The notes under the pieces: model-generated
The model's database searches: none
What the model was told of the DNA's origin: nothing
What the model saw: only the letters and a program-made list of their open reading frames with translations
NCBI RefSeq assembly: GCF_020034655.1
Contig: NZ_JAIQDJ010000004.1
Location: 85,679-149,678, forward strand
Source: Thermomonas beijingensis
GTDB lineage: Bacteria > Pseudomonadota > Gammaproteobacteria > Xanthomonadales > Xanthomonadaceae
Direction of reading: 5' to 3'
Length of the DNA stretch: 64,000 bases
Shown: positions 1 to 10,295 of the stretch, in pieces
How positions within the stretch are numbered: position 1 is the first letter of the stretch
Layout: every line of letters begins with the position of its first letter
Program-made: the position numbers and the translations under genes

Positions 1-26
1 GCCTCTTTGTAGGCTTTGGATTGCCC

Positions 27-890
27 ATGATCCGCAGCATGACCGCGTTTGCCGCCGGCGAACGCAGCACCGAATGGGGTGTGCTTTCCGGCGAATTGCG
101 GGCGGTGAATCACCGTTTCCTTGAACTTGGCTTGCGCCTGCCCGATGAGTTGCGTGCATTCGAAGCGCAATTGCGTGAGCGGGTGGCGGCCAGGGTGTCG
201 CGTGGCAAGCTGGATCTGGTGCTGCGCTTGCGCAGTACCGGTGGTGGCGATGCGCTGCAAGTGGACGAGGCGTTGCTGGCGCGGCTGGGGGATCTGGCGC
301 AGCGCCTGGATACCCGCTTCCCGCGCTTGCAGGTGCAGTTCACCGAGTTGCTGCAATTTCCGGGTGTGGTGCAAGCGCGTGGTGTGGATGCCGATGTCTT
401 GCAGCGGGAAGTGTTGGTCTTGCTGGATGGGATGTTGGACGATTTTGTTCGCGCCCGCGAACGCGAGGGTGGCAAGTTGGCGCAGGTGATTGCCGAACGC
501 GCCGATGCCATCGGCAAGATCGCTGCCGAAGTGCGTGGCCTGGTGCCGCAGATTCGCGTCGGGCAGCGACAAAAGCTGGAAGCGCGCTTGCATGATCTGG
601 GCACCGCGTTGGACCCCGGCCGCCTGGAGCAGGAACTGGTGATCTGGCTGCAAAAACTCGATGTGGATGAAGAGCTGGACCGGCTGGATAGTCACCTTGC
701 CGAATTGCGCCGTATTCTCAACGGTGGCAAGGACGCGGTGGGGCGGCGCCTGGACTTTTTGCTGCAGGAGTTCAATCGCGAAGCCAATACCCTGGGCAGT
801 AAATCGGTCGATGCCCGCACCAGTAACGCCGCGGTGGAACTGAAAGTGTTGATCGACCAGATTCGCGAGCAAATCCAGAACATCGAGTGA
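27..890 (+). CDS. yicC: YicC family endoribonuclease-like protein
   Basis: The protein is 287 residues and opens with MIRSMTAFA, the usual YicC start. A TTG two codons upstream is in frame but less likely. The N-terminal YicC domain covers roughly residues 1-155 and the C-terminal DUF1732 domain ends in a DQIREQIQNIE helix. Family knowledge: YicC proteins are stress-associated endoribonucleases and commonly sit just before gmk, as here. The length is normal for the family and nothing looks broken. The stop overlaps a possible GTG start of gmk, so the two are probably co-transcribed. Confidence 0.93.
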   Translation: MIRSMTAFAAGERSTEWGVLSGELRAVNHRFLELGLRLPDELRAFEAQLRERVAARVSRGKLDLVLRLRSTGGGDALQVDEALLARLGDLAQRLDTRFPRLQVQFTELLQFPGVVQARGVDADVLQREVLVLLDGMLDDFVRAREREGGKLAQVIAERADAIGKIAAEVRGLVPQIRVGQRQKLEARLHDLGTALDPGRLEQELVIWLQKLDVDEELDRLDSHLAELRRILNGGKDAVGRRLDFLLQEFNREANTLGSKSVDARTSNAAVELKVLIDQIREQIQNIE

Positions 891-907
891 CAGGCAGTCA
901 GCAGCCC

Positions 908-1525
908 ATGCGCGGAACCCTCTACATCGTCGCGGCGCCCTCGGGTGCCGGCAAATCCAGCATCGTCAATGCCGTGTTGGCACGTGACGCCAATATCCGG
1001 CTGTCGATTTCGTTTACCTCACGGCCGCCGCGCCCGGGCGAACGCCACGCCGAGCATTACAACTTCGTCACTGCGCAGGAATTCGAGGCGATGGTGGCCG
1101 CCGGGGATTTTTTCGAACATGCCCGGGTGCATGGCGATTGGAAAGGCACCGCGCGGCAATCGGTGGAGCCACACCTGGCGCAGGGCCGCGATGTGTTGCT
1201 GGAAATCGACTGGCAGGGCGCACGCCAAGTGCGGGCCATGATCCCAGATGCGGTCAGCGTGTTTATCCTGCCGCCCTCGAAAGCGGCGCTGGAAGAGCGC
1301 ATGCGCAAGCGCGGGCAGGATTCGGAGGCGGTCATCGCGCAGCGTCTTGCCGCTGCACGCGAGGAAATGAGCCATTACGGCGAGTTCGATTATGTCATCG
1401 TCAATGAAGTGTTCGAGCTGGCGGTGGCCGAAATGTGCAGCATCTTCACCGCCAGCCGGCTGCGCAAAGATGCGCAGGTGGCGCGGCATGCGCGCTTGCT
1501 CACCTCGCTGCTGGTGGACCCGTGA
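908..1525 (+). CDS. gmk: Guanylate kinase
   Basis: This enzyme phosphorylates GMP to GDP using ATP, in cytoplasmic purine salvage and nucleotide supply. Translation from ATG 908 gives 205 residues starting MRGTLYIVAAPSGAGKSS, with the P-loop at residues 11-18. The GMP-binding segment with SISFTSRPPRPGE and the EIDWQGARQV block follow. A GTG at 887 would add seven residues and overlap the yicC stop. I prefer 908 because homologues start at MRGTLYIV, but neither start has a strong ribosome binding site. The C-terminal half contains ILPPSKAALEERMRKRGQDS, the lid region. Confidence 0.95.
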   Translation: MRGTLYIVAAPSGAGKSSIVNAVLARDANIRLSISFTSRPPRPGERHAEHYNFVTAQEFEAMVAAGDFFEHARVHGDWKGTARQSVEPHLAQGRDVLLEIDWQGARQVRAMIPDAVSVFILPPSKAALEERMRKRGQDSEAVIAQRLAAAREEMSHYGEFDYVIVNEVFELAVAEMCSIFTASRLRKDAQVARHARLLTSLLVDP

Positions 1526-1570
1526 TACAGAAGTTGCTTCGGCTATGTGCTTGATTTTCAAGACATGAGC

Positions 1571-1599
1571 TTGCCAGTTGTGTTGTGCCAAGCTATACT
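1571..1599 (+). promoter_or_regulatory. Sigma-70 promoter of rpoZ
   Basis: TTGCCA at 1571-1576 and TATACT at 1594-1599 are separated by 17 bases. This is a near-consensus sigma-70 promoter about 48 bases before the rpoZ start, in the gmk-rpoZ spacer. Confidence 0.7.
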
Positions 1600-1646
1600 T
1601 GCCAACCCCTCGTATCACTTGCGCGGCCTATCGCCGCAGGACAGAC

Positions 1647-1946
1647 ATGGCCCGTATTACCGTTGAAGATTGCCTGCAGGTTGTCGATAACCGTTTCGAA
1701 CTCGTGATGATGGCGTCCAAGCGTGCGCGCCAATTGGCGGGTGGCGTGGAGTCGAAGCTGGACAACAGCGAAGCGCAGGACAAGCCCACTGTGCTGGCGC
1801 TGCGTGAAATCGCAGCGCGTGCCATCGACACCGGTTTCATTGATGCCGTCGAAAAGGCCGAGCGCGAGCGCAAAGAGCGCGAGGCGCTGGAATGGGCTGC
1901 TGCTGAGGTTGTTGCTGCCGACGACGACATGAAGGGCGACGACTGA
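1647..1946 (+). CDS. rpoZ: RNA polymerase omega subunit
   Basis: The 99-residue protein begins [20 protein letters not shown], the strongly conserved omega N-terminus, followed by the ASKRARQL helix. Omega binds the beta-prime subunit, helps assemble RNA polymerase and forms part of a ppGpp-binding site. It has its own upstream promoter and a strong hairpin terminator at 1975-2002, so it is probably transcribed apart from spoT, although the gene order rpoZ-spoT is the usual gammaproteobacterial one. The tail is acidic ([13 protein letters not shown]). Confidence 0.97.
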   Translation: MARITVEDCLQVVDNRFELVMMASKRARQLAGGVESKLDNSEAQDKPTVLALREIAARAIDTGFIDAVEKAERERKEREALEWAAAEVVAADDDMKGDD

Positions 1947-1974
1947 GCACCCACGCACTGAGTGGTGTGCCACG

Positions 1975-2002
1975 GCGGCCCCTCGGGGCCGCTTTTGTTT
2001 TT
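1975..2002 (+). terminator. Rho-independent terminator after rpoZ
   Basis: GCGGCCCC pairs with GGGGCCGC around a two-base TC centre (1975-1992) and is followed by TTTTGTTTTT. It lies 28 bases after the rpoZ stop. Confidence 0.8.
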
Positions 2003-2015
2003 GGTGGTTGCCAAT

Positions 2016-2033
2016 GAATTTCGAATGAAATTC
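2016..2033. repeat. Short perfect inverted repeat upstream of spoT
   Basis: GAATTTC (2016-2022) and GAAATTC (2027-2033) form a perfect 7-bp inverted repeat with a GAAT spacer, about 40 bases before the spoT start. It could be a regulator site in the spoT leader. No family-specific match is recognised. Confidence 0.4.
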
Positions 2034-2070
2034 GTTTGCGGCTGCGCGGCGGCAAGGTTAGGCTCCACAC

Positions 2071-4260
2071 ATGACCCCAGGAGATCCTGCGCTCGCCATG
2101 CTCGTAGCCGTGCCCGCAGGGGACGCGGTGCCAGGTTATGTGCACGCATTGGAGCGCGCCGCCAGCTATCTGAGCGAAGCGCAGCGGGGCCTGTTGCGTC
2201 AGGCATGGGCGGTGGGCGCAGCCGCACATGAGGGGCAGACCCGCAAATCCGGGGAACCCTACATCACGCATCCGGTGGCGGTTGCGCAGGTGTTGGCCGA
2301 ACAAGGGTTGGATGTGGAGACCTTGGTGGCGGCAATTCTGCACGACACCATCGAAGACACCCCACTCACACGTGCCGATATCGCCCGACAATTTGGCGAG
2401 ACCGTGGCTGAATTGGTGGATGGCGTCACCAAGCTGGACAAGCTCAGTTTCAGTAGCCGGCAGGAAGCGGCCGCTGAAAGTTTCCGCAAGATGCTGTTGG
2501 CGATGTCGCGTGACTTGCGCGTGATTTTGATCAAGCTGGCCGATCGTCTGCACAATATGCGCACATTGGGCGCACAGTCACCCGAAGCGCGCCGGCGGAT
2601 CGCCATCGAAACCCTGGAGATTTTTGCCCCGATTGCGCAGCGGCTGGGCATGAATCTGATCAAGGCCGAATTGCAGGATCTGGGGTTTCGCGCGTTGCAT
2701 CCGTGGCGGCATACGATCATTGACAAGCGCATTCATAGCCAACCGCTGGTGCGGCGCGAGGCCTTGACCCAGATCGAAGCGAAATTGGCGCAGCGGTTGG
2801 CGCTGGAAAAGCTGGACCACCAATTGGTGGGGCGGATCAAAACACCGTGGAGCGTCTATACCAAGATGCGTTCGCAAGGGCGTAGTTTTGACCAGGTCAT
2901 GGATGTGTTCGGCTTCCGGGTGGTGGTGGCGAGCGTGCCCGATTGCTATCACGCGTTGGGCGTGGTGCATGCGGTGTACAAGCCGCTGGATGGGCGGTTT
3001 CGTGACTTCATCGCGATTCCCAAGGCCAATGGCTACCAGTCGTTGCACACGGTGTTGTTCGGGCCGTATGGCTCGCCGATCGAGGTGCAGATCCGCACCC
3101 TCGAGATGAACTTGATCGCCGAGCGCGGGGTGGCAGCGCACTGGGCCTACAAGATGGGGATCGAAACCGGCGGCAATAGCGCGCAAACCCGGGCTGCCAA
3201 CTGGATTGCCAATCTGGTGGAAAGTCAGCGTGGCACCGGTTCCTCGCTGGAGTTTCTGGAAAACGTCAAGGTCGATCTGTTCCCGGACGAAGTGTATTTG
3301 TTCAGCCCGAAAGGCGATATCCTGTCGTTACCACGCAATGCCACCGCGCTGGACTTTGCCTATGCGGTGCATACCGATGTGGGCAATCATGCGGTCACCG
3401 CGCGCGTGGACAAGAAATTGGCACCACTGCGTACCAAGCTGGTCAGTGGGCAAACCGTGCAAATCATTACGGCGAAATCCGCTGCGCCCAGCACCCAATG
3501 GCTGGAGTTTGTGGCCACCAGCAAGGCGCGTACTGCCATCCGCCAGCAGCTCAAACAGCTCGAGCATGAAGACGCGGTGCAGTTGGGCCACTACATGCTG
3601 GATCGTGCGTTGGGCGCGCAAGGCACGGCACTCGATCGGATTCCAATGCCGCGGTTGGACGCCTACCTTGCCGATAACCGTTACTCGCGGTTGGAGGCAC
3701 TGCTGGCTGATATTGCGTTGGGCAACCGTATGCCCGTGCAAGTGGCGCAGGCCTTGGCCCAAGAGCAACCGCAAAGCCCCGCCAAGCCGGGTGCACGCAA
3801 CCCGGCTGCCACCCTGTCGCAGGAGCGCATTCTGATCACCGGTGCCGAGCGCGGCGTGATCAGTTTCGCGCAATGTTGTTTGCCGATCCCGCGTGATGAG
3901 ATCATGGGTTATCACAGTGCCGGCAAAGGCATCGTGGTGCATCGACTGGAATGCCCGAATGTGGCCGAGTACCGCAAATCGCCGGACCGTTGGGTGGCGA
4001 TTGGTTGGGATCGCGAGGTGGCGGGCGACTTCAGCGTAGCCATTCGGATCGAAGTGGAAAACCGTCCCGGCGTATTGGCGCAAGTGGCAGCCGCGATTGC
4101 TCAGGCCGAATCCAATATCGACCGTGTGGAATATCTGGAGCGCGACAGCAATATCGCGGTATTGCGGTTTGGTATCGACGTGACCGATAGCCGGCATTTG
4201 GATGAAGTGATTCGTGGTGTGCGTCGGTTGCATGTGGTGCAGGACGTGCAGCGCTGTTGA
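2071..4260 (+). CDS. spoT: Bifunctional (p)ppGpp synthetase/hydrolase SpoT
   Basis: This 729-residue RelA/SpoT homologue makes and degrades the stringent-response alarmone. The N-terminal HD hydrolase domain is intact, with H53, H67 and HDTIED at 91-96. The synthetase domain lies around residues 240-370 and contains FDQVMDVFGFR. The TGS domain follows at about 405-465 (DLFPDEVYLFSPKGDI), and the C-terminal ACT domain begins near residue 655 (VENRPGVLAQVAAAIAQAES). An intact HD motif indicates a SpoT rather than a hydrolase-dead RelA. ATG 2098 is an alternative start that would remove nine residues. Confidence 0.95.
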   Translation: MTPGDPALAMLVAVPAGDAVPGYVHALERAASYLSEAQRGLLRQAWAVGAAAHEGQTRKSGEPYITHPVAVAQVLAEQGLDVETLVAAILHDTIEDTPLTRADIARQFGETVAELVDGVTKLDKLSFSSRQEAAAESFRKMLLAMSRDLRVILIKLADRLHNMRTLGAQSPEARRRIAIETLEIFAPIAQRLGMNLIKAELQDLGFRALHPWRHTIIDKRIHSQPLVRREALTQIEAKLAQRLALEKLDHQLVGRIKTPWSVYTKMRSQGRSFDQVMDVFGFRVVVASVPDCYHALGVVHAVYKPLDGRFRDFIAIPKANGYQSLHTVLFGPYGSPIEVQIRTLEMNLIAERGVAAHWAYKMGIETGGNSAQTRAANWIANLVESQRGTGSSLEFLENVKVDLFPDEVYLFSPKGDILSLPRNATALDFAYAVHTDVGNHAVTARVDKKLAPLRTKLVSGQTVQIITAKSAAPSTQWLEFVATSKARTAIRQQLKQLEHEDAVQLGHYMLDRALGAQGTALDRIPMPRLDAYLADNRYSRLEALLADIALGNRMPVQVAQALAQEQPQSPAKPGARNPAATLSQERILITGAERGVISFAQCCLPIPRDEIMGYHSAGKGIVVHRLECPNVAEYRKSPDRWVAIGWDREVAGDFSVAIRIEVENRPGVLAQVAAAIAQAESNIDRVEYLERDSNIAVLRFGIDVTDSRHLDEVIRGVRRLHVVQDVQRC

Positions 4261-4348
4261 AATTGGAGCGCGCTTGACGTGCGGGCAATGAGCTATCGAG
4301 CAGTGGCGCTCTACAATAGGCCGATTTCCCACGTGCAAGGACTTCAGC

Positions 4349-4732
4349 ATGCCTCGTAACGCCATTCATACCGACGCCGCCCCCGCCGCCATTGGCCCGT
4401 ACTCGCAGGCCACCCGCGCTGGCCATCAGGTGTTCTTCAGTGGACAGATTCCGCTGGATCCTGTCACTGGTACGCTAGTGGACGGTGGTATCGAAGCGCA
4501 GGCACGGCGCGCATTCGATAACTTGAAAGCGGTGTGTACGGCTGCTGGCGGCACGATGGACGACATCGTGCGGGTCGGTCTGTACCTCACCGATTTGTCG
4601 CAATTTGGCACCGTCAATGCGGTGATGGGCGAATATTTTGCGCAGCCGTATCCGGCGCGTTCCACCATTGAAGTGTCGGCTCTGCCCAAGGGCGCGGCAT
4701 TCGAAGTGGATGCCATCATGGTGTTGGGTTAA
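4349..4732 (+). CDS. ridA: RidA family reactive intermediate/imine deaminase
   Basis: The 127-residue protein has the RidA hallmarks NAIHTDAAPAAIGPYSQATR near the N-terminus, then FFSGQIPLDP and a C-terminal ARSTIEVSALPKGAAFEVDA. The arginine in the ARSTIEV block matches the ligand-binding arginine of the family. RidA hydrolyses reactive enamine/imine intermediates released by PLP enzymes such as threonine dehydratase. It follows spoT by 88 bases, an arrangement common in Xanthomonads. Cytoplasmic, trimer expected from the family. Confidence 0.95.
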   Translation: MPRNAIHTDAAPAAIGPYSQATRAGHQVFFSGQIPLDPVTGTLVDGGIEAQARRAFDNLKAVCTAAGGTMDDIVRVGLYLTDLSQFGTVNAVMGEYFAQPYPARSTIEVSALPKGAAFEVDAIMVLG

Positions 4733-4756
4733 GTCTTTCGCTTGACCGCTTGACGC

Positions 4757-6850
<2,094 letters not shown>

Positions 6851-6900
6851 CGGTGTAAAACCCGTGCGCTTGCCCTTGGTAGCCCCGCAGCGCACAATCC

Positions 6901-6919
6901 AATGGCAAACTTTGCCATT
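6901..6919. promoter_or_regulatory. Perfect palindrome, likely ParD operator
   Basis: AATGGCAAA and TTTGCCATT form a perfect 9-bp palindrome around a single C, ending 14 bases before the antitoxin start. Antitoxins of the ribbon-helix-helix class normally repress their own operon at such sites, so this is the expected operator position. Binding itself is inferred. Confidence 0.6.
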
Positions 6920-6933
6920 ACTGGAGCTGCGCC

Positions 6934-7191
6934 ATGGCGACGATGAATATTTCCCTGACCGATCCGCTCAAGCAATTCGTCGATGAAGAAGTGCGCGAAG
7001 GCGGGTTTTCCAGCACGTCCGACTACATGCGCGACCTGATCCGCCAGCGCCAACGCGCCAAAGCGGCAGAGTTTTTGCGTCAACTGATTGCGGAAGGCAT
7101 GGCGTCGGGCCCTGCTACACCGCAGGAACCAGATTTTTTCGACAACTTGCGCCAGCGTGCACACCAGCGTGCCGAGCAAGGTAAGCGCTAA
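6934..7191 (+). CDS. parD: ParD-type antitoxin (ribbon-helix-helix)
   Basis: The 85-residue protein begins MATMNISLTDPLKQFVDEEV and continues GGFSSTSDYMRDLIRQRQ, the short beta strand and two helices of the RHH fold in ParD antitoxins. The disordered C-terminal half (about residues 45-85) should wrap the toxin. It directly precedes the toxin gene with no gap. A perfect palindrome upstream suggests autoregulation. Family knowledge: ParD neutralises ParE and represses the operon. Confidence 0.88.
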   Translation: MATMNISLTDPLKQFVDEEVREGGFSSTSDYMRDLIRQRQRAKAAEFLRQLIAEGMASGPATPQEPDFFDNLRQRAHQRAEQGKR

Positions 7192-7518
7192 GTGAAGCCC
7201 ATTCATTGGCGCGATCCCGCACGCCATGATTTAGAGGATGCTGCCAGCTGGTACGCACAACAAGGCGGGTTTCTGCTGGAAACGCGCTTCATTGCAGCGG
7301 TGGAATCCACATCCCTGCTTATCCGGCAGCATCCCGCCGTAGGCTCAGCGCGGCACGCCAACGCAGTGACGGGCTTGCCTGCGCCGTTGCGCTATTTCTT
7401 GATCAAGCACTTCGAACGTTATCTGCTTTACTACCTCGACCTTCCCACCCACGTTGAAGTGCTGCGTATCTGGAACAGCGCACGCGGGCTTGCAGCCTTG
7501 ATGGAAGAAGACGCATGA
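7192..7518 (+). CDS. parE: ParE/RelE superfamily toxin
   Basis: The 108-residue protein starts at a GTG immediately after the antitoxin stop. It has the ParE-like layout: IHWRDPARHDLEDAASWYA with the helix hairpin, then LPAPLRYFLIKHFERYLLYY and a final beta strand HVEVLRIWNSARG. The partner type suggests DNA gyrase poisoning, as known for ParE, but RelE-like relatives cleave mRNA and the sequence alone does not decide. The pair borders the type III restriction-modification genes, a common defence-island neighbour. Confidence 0.82.
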   Translation: MKPIHWRDPARHDLEDAASWYAQQGGFLLETRFIAAVESTSLLIRQHPAVGSARHANAVTGLPAPLRYFLIKHFERYLLYYLDLPTHVEVLRIWNSARGLAALMEEDA

Positions 7519-7585
7519 CCGCCGTCGCAACCGCTGCGACGTGCATCCGCACACTGTCTGCAATTCTCTTTGGAACACATCCCGC

Positions 7586-9226
7586 ATGCCCAGCCTGAAC
7601 TGGATCGGCAAAGCCGCCGTCGTCAACCACCACCAGGACGTGCCGTTCCGCCTGCTGGAGCCGGCGCAATCGTTGTCCTGCGGGGATACCGAAACCGGCA
7701 ACCTGATCGTGCAAGGCGACAACCTGCTGGCGCTCAAGGCCTTGCTGCCGCGCTACGCCGGGCAGGTGAAGTGCATCTATATCGACCCGCCGTACAACAC
7801 CGGCAACGAGGGCTGGGTCTATAACGACAACGTCAACTCGCCGGAGATCCGCCGCTGGTTGGGCGAGGTGGTGGGCAAGGAAGGCGAGACCCTGGACCGG
7901 CACGACCGCTGGCTGTGCATGATGTATCCGCGGTTGATGCTGCTGAAGCAGTTTCTGCGGGAGGATGGGGCGATCTTCGTGTCGATTGATGATAACGAAG
8001 TGGCGAGTTTGCGACTGTTGATGAACGAGGTGTTTGGATCTGAAAATTTCGTTGCGACCGTCATCTGGCAGAAGAAGTACGCCGCTTCCAACGACCACAA
8101 AACGATCGCACCGATGCATGATTTCGTGCTGCTGTATCAACGAACGGAAAGTTGGCGTCGCAATCTTTTGCCGCGAGGTGAAGAAAAGGATTCGCAGTAC
8201 AAGTTTGAGGATGATGCGGGTGTGTTTCGAAGTAGCGATTACACCTGCGCCAAGACGGTTGAAGAGCGTCCCAACCTGTACTACTCGGTTATCAATCCCA
8301 ACACCGGCGAAGAAATCTGGCCAAAGCGCACCCGCGTCTGGGCGTATTCTCAGGAAGAGCATCAGCGCCATGTGACAGAAGGGTTGATCTATTGGGGCAA
8401 GGATGGGAGGGGCAAAGTCCCGGCGTACAAACGCTACAAACATGCACTTCGTAATGATGGAATCATTCCGCAAACGCTGTGGCCGCATGAGTTTGCTGGG
8501 CATACGGACGGTTCGCGCAAAGAGTTGCGTGAAGTGCTGCATGACGTGCCTTCAGTGTCTGACTTTGCAACTCCCAAGCCTTCACTATTGATCCAACGCA
8601 TTTTGCAAATCGCCAGCGACAAAGATTCGATCATCCTCGACAGCTTCGCCGGCTCCGGCACCACCGCCCACGCCGTGCTGAAACAGAACGCCGAAGACGG
8701 CGGCAACCGCCGCTTCATCCTGGTTGAAATGGACGAAGGCATCGCCCGCGACGTGACGGCCGAGCGCGTCAAGCGCGTCGCGCAGGGCTACACCAACGGC
8801 AAAGGCCAACCGGTCGAAGGCCTTGGCGGCGGTTTCCAATTCTGCACACTCGGCAAACCGCTGTTCGACGCCCGCGGCCATATCAGCAATGACGTGCGCT
8901 TTGCCGAGCTGGCGCGCTTCGTCTGGTTCGTGGAAACCGGCATGGGCCTGCCCGCCAAACGCGCCAGCCGCAATACCGCCGATACCGCAAGCCCCTTGCT
9001 GGGTATGCACGAAGGCCGCGCCGTCTATCTGCTCTACAACGGCATCCTGAAAGACCGCAGCATCGACGGCGGCAACGTACTCACCTCCCTGCTGCTAGAG
9101 CACCTGCCCGCCCACGACGGCCCCAAGGTGGTGTACGCCGCCCGCTGCGCCATCGGTGCCGAGCGCCTGCGCAAACTCGGCATCACCTTCAAGCAATTGC
9201 CCTACCACCTGCGGGTAGCGCCGTGA
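7586..9226 (+). CDS. mod: Type III restriction-modification methyltransferase (Mod)
   Basis: This 546-residue N6-adenine methyltransferase recognises the DNA target and methylates it for the type III system. The start at ATG 7586 gives MPSLNWIGKAAVVNHH, typical of Mod proteins; an in-frame GTG at 7541 is less likely. DPPY (motif IV) is at residues 67-70 and FAGSGTT (motif I) at about 354-360. This order (IV before I) defines the beta class. The variable middle, about residues 150-330, is probably the target recognition region and has a less GC-rich composition than the flanks. The partner res gene lies about 1.07 kb downstream, split off by a RAYT/REP insertion. Confidence 0.9.
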   Translation: MPSLNWIGKAAVVNHHQDVPFRLLEPAQSLSCGDTETGNLIVQGDNLLALKALLPRYAGQVKCIYIDPPYNTGNEGWVYNDNVNSPEIRRWLGEVVGKEGETLDRHDRWLCMMYPRLMLLKQFLREDGAIFVSIDDNEVASLRLLMNEVFGSENFVATVIWQKKYAASNDHKTIAPMHDFVLLYQRTESWRRNLLPRGEEKDSQYKFEDDAGVFRSSDYTCAKTVEERPNLYYSVINPNTGEEIWPKRTRVWAYSQEEHQRHVTEGLIYWGKDGRGKVPAYKRYKHALRNDGIIPQTLWPHEFAGHTDGSRKELREVLHDVPSVSDFATPKPSLLIQRILQIASDKDSIILDSFAGSGTTAHAVLKQNAEDGGNRRFILVEMDEGIARDVTAERVKRVAQGYTNGKGQPVEGLGGGFQFCTLGKPLFDARGHISNDVRFAELARFVWFVETGMGLPAKRASRNTADTASPLLGMHEGRAVYLLYNGILKDRSIDGGNVLTSLLLEHLPAHDGPKVVYAARCAIGAERLRKLGITFKQLPYHLRVAP

Positions 9227-9249
9227 TCGCGCATCTACGCAATCCCTCC

Positions 9250-9280
9250 GTAGGTTGGGTTGAGCGAAGCGAAGCCCAAC
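9250..9280 (+). repeat. REP copy 1
   Basis: A 31-base element beginning GTAGGTTGGG and ending AGCCCAAC. The GTTGGGCT/AGCCCAAC arms fold into a hairpin, and GTAG is the 5' foot. This copy reads TTGAGCGAAG in the loop. Confidence 0.8.
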
Positions 9281-9306
9281 GCCCGCCATGCCACAAGGCC
9301 ACCCCC

Positions 9307-9337
9307 GTAGGTTGGGCTGAGCGCAGCGAAGCCCAAC
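9307..9337 (+). repeat. REP copy 2
   Basis: Same element in the consensus form: GTAG foot, GTTGGGCT stem, GAGCGCAGCGA loop and AGCCCAAC arm. Confidence 0.85.
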
Positions 9338-9353
9338 GTCATCCGCGTTACCC

Positions 9354-9383
9354 GTTGGGCTTCCTTGCGTCAGCCCAACCTAC
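9354..9383 (-). repeat. REP copy 3, inverted
   Basis: Inverse-oriented copy running from GTTGGGC to CCCAACCTAC. The loop differs (TTCCTTGCGTCA) but both arms and the GTAG foot are kept. Confidence 0.75.
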
Positions 9384-9461
9384 GTTTGGTGACGCGGATG
9401 CACTTGAACCTGAACGAACCATTCGGAAATTTCGAATAGTTCAGACAGAAAGTGTATTTGA

Positions 9462-9491
9462 GTTGGGTTTCCTGCCGTTAGCCCAACCTAC
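9462..9491 (-). repeat. REP copy 4, inverted and diverged
   Basis: Inverse-oriented copy with GTTGGGTTT at one end and AGCCCAACCTAC at the other. The loop is diverged. Confidence 0.7.
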
Positions 9492-9513
9492 GCAATGTTT
9501 CAATGCCACCCCC

Positions 9514-9544
9514 GTAGGTTGGGCTGAGCGCAGCGAAGCCCAAC
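9514..9544 (+). repeat. REP copy 5
   Basis: Consensus copy, identical to copy 2, lying 22 bases before the RAYT start codon. Confidence 0.85.
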
Positions 9545-9566
9545 GTCAAGCACCGGGCCGGTTGTC

Positions 9567-10094
9567 ATGAGGTACCGGCGCGCCAACGTAGAAGGCGGGA
9601 CGTACTTCTTCACGGTGAACCTTGCCGACCGGCAGGCAGACACGTTGGTCAGGCACATCGACGCTTTGCGTGAAAGCTTGCACACGATGAAAGCGGCACA
9701 TCCGTTTGCACTTGTTGCAATGGCGGTATTGCCAGAGCACTTGCACGCCATCTGGCGGCTTCCGGCTGGTGATGCGGACTATTCCACGCGTTGGGCTTTA
9801 CTCAAAGCGGGGTTCTCGCGCCGCGTGCAGGCAGGGGAATCCATCAGTCAGAGTCGCGCAGCAAAGCGCGAGCGTGGGCTATGGCAACGCCGCTATTGGG
9901 AGCACCAAATTCGTGACGAGGACGACCTTGCGCGGCATGTGGACTACACCCATTTCAATCCAGTCAAGCATGGTTGGGTTTCAGCCGCCGCAGACTGGCC
10001 GCACTCGACGTTGCATGCATATGCTGCGCGTGGATTGGTTTCGCCTGATTGGGGCGTGGTGAACAATGATGATGCGCATTGCTATGGCGAATGA
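9567..10094 (+). CDS. REP-associated tyrosine transposase (RAYT)
   Basis: The 175-residue protein belongs to the IS200/IS605-like Y1 transposase superfamily. It has the RAYT start MRYRRANVEGGTYFFTVNL. The metal-binding HUH motif is HLH in LPEHLHAIWRLP, and the putative nucleophilic tyrosine is in DYTHFNPVKHG. RAYTs are single-copy domesticated transposases that cleave single-stranded REP hairpins carrying a 5' GTAG tetranucleotide. Eight such REPs flank this gene, so enzyme and substrate occur together. Length is normal and the frame is intact. It sits between mod and res of a type III system on the same strand. Confidence 0.9.
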   Translation: MRYRRANVEGGTYFFTVNLADRQADTLVRHIDALRESLHTMKAAHPFALVAMAVLPEHLHAIWRLPAGDADYSTRWALLKAGFSRRVQAGESISQSRAAKRERGLWQRRYWEHQIRDEDDLARHVDYTHFNPVKHGWVSAAADWPHSTLHAYAARGLVSPDWGVVNNDDAHCYGE

Positions 10095-10120
10095 CATACG
10101 AGTAATGCTCAAGTCCGGGT

Positions 10121-10151
10121 GTTGGGCTTCGCGGCGCTCAGCCCAAGCTAC
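10121..10151 (-). repeat. REP copy 6, inverted
   Basis: Inverse-oriented copy 26 bases after the RAYT stop, GTTGGGCTTCGC through CAGCCCAAGCTAC. One stem base differs from consensus (AAG for AAC). Confidence 0.75.
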
Positions 10152-10173
10152 GGGAACAAGCCCGAGTTATTGC

Positions 10174-10204
10174 GTAGGTTGGGTTGAGCGCAGCGAAGCC
10201 CAAC
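10174..10204 (+). repeat. REP copy 7
   Basis: Direct copy with GTAGGTTGGGTTGAGCGCAG and the AGCCCAAC arm. Confidence 0.85.
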
Positions 10205-10230
10205 ACCCGCCATGCCACACGACCAACCGA

Positions 10231-10261
10231 GTAGGTTGGGTTGAGCACCGCGAAGCCCAAC
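10231..10261 (+). repeat. REP copy 8
   Basis: Direct copy with a variant loop (TTGAGCACCGCGA). It lies 34 bases before the res start codon. Confidence 0.8.
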
Positions 10262-10295
10262 ACCAACCACCGCGATCAACCAAGGACACGGGCGC

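Larger units (their letters stand above)
9227..9566. other. REP-filled spacer between mod and the RAYT gene
   Basis: This 340-base stretch holds no credible gene. It contains five REP copies in both orientations. The region between REP3 and REP4 (about 9384-9461) is plain, less GC-rich sequence. Confidence 0.75.

Noticed and set aside
9250..10261. CRISPR array
   Set aside because: The repeats are palindromic REPs in both orientations with unequal spacers and flank a RAYT gene. There are no cas genes.
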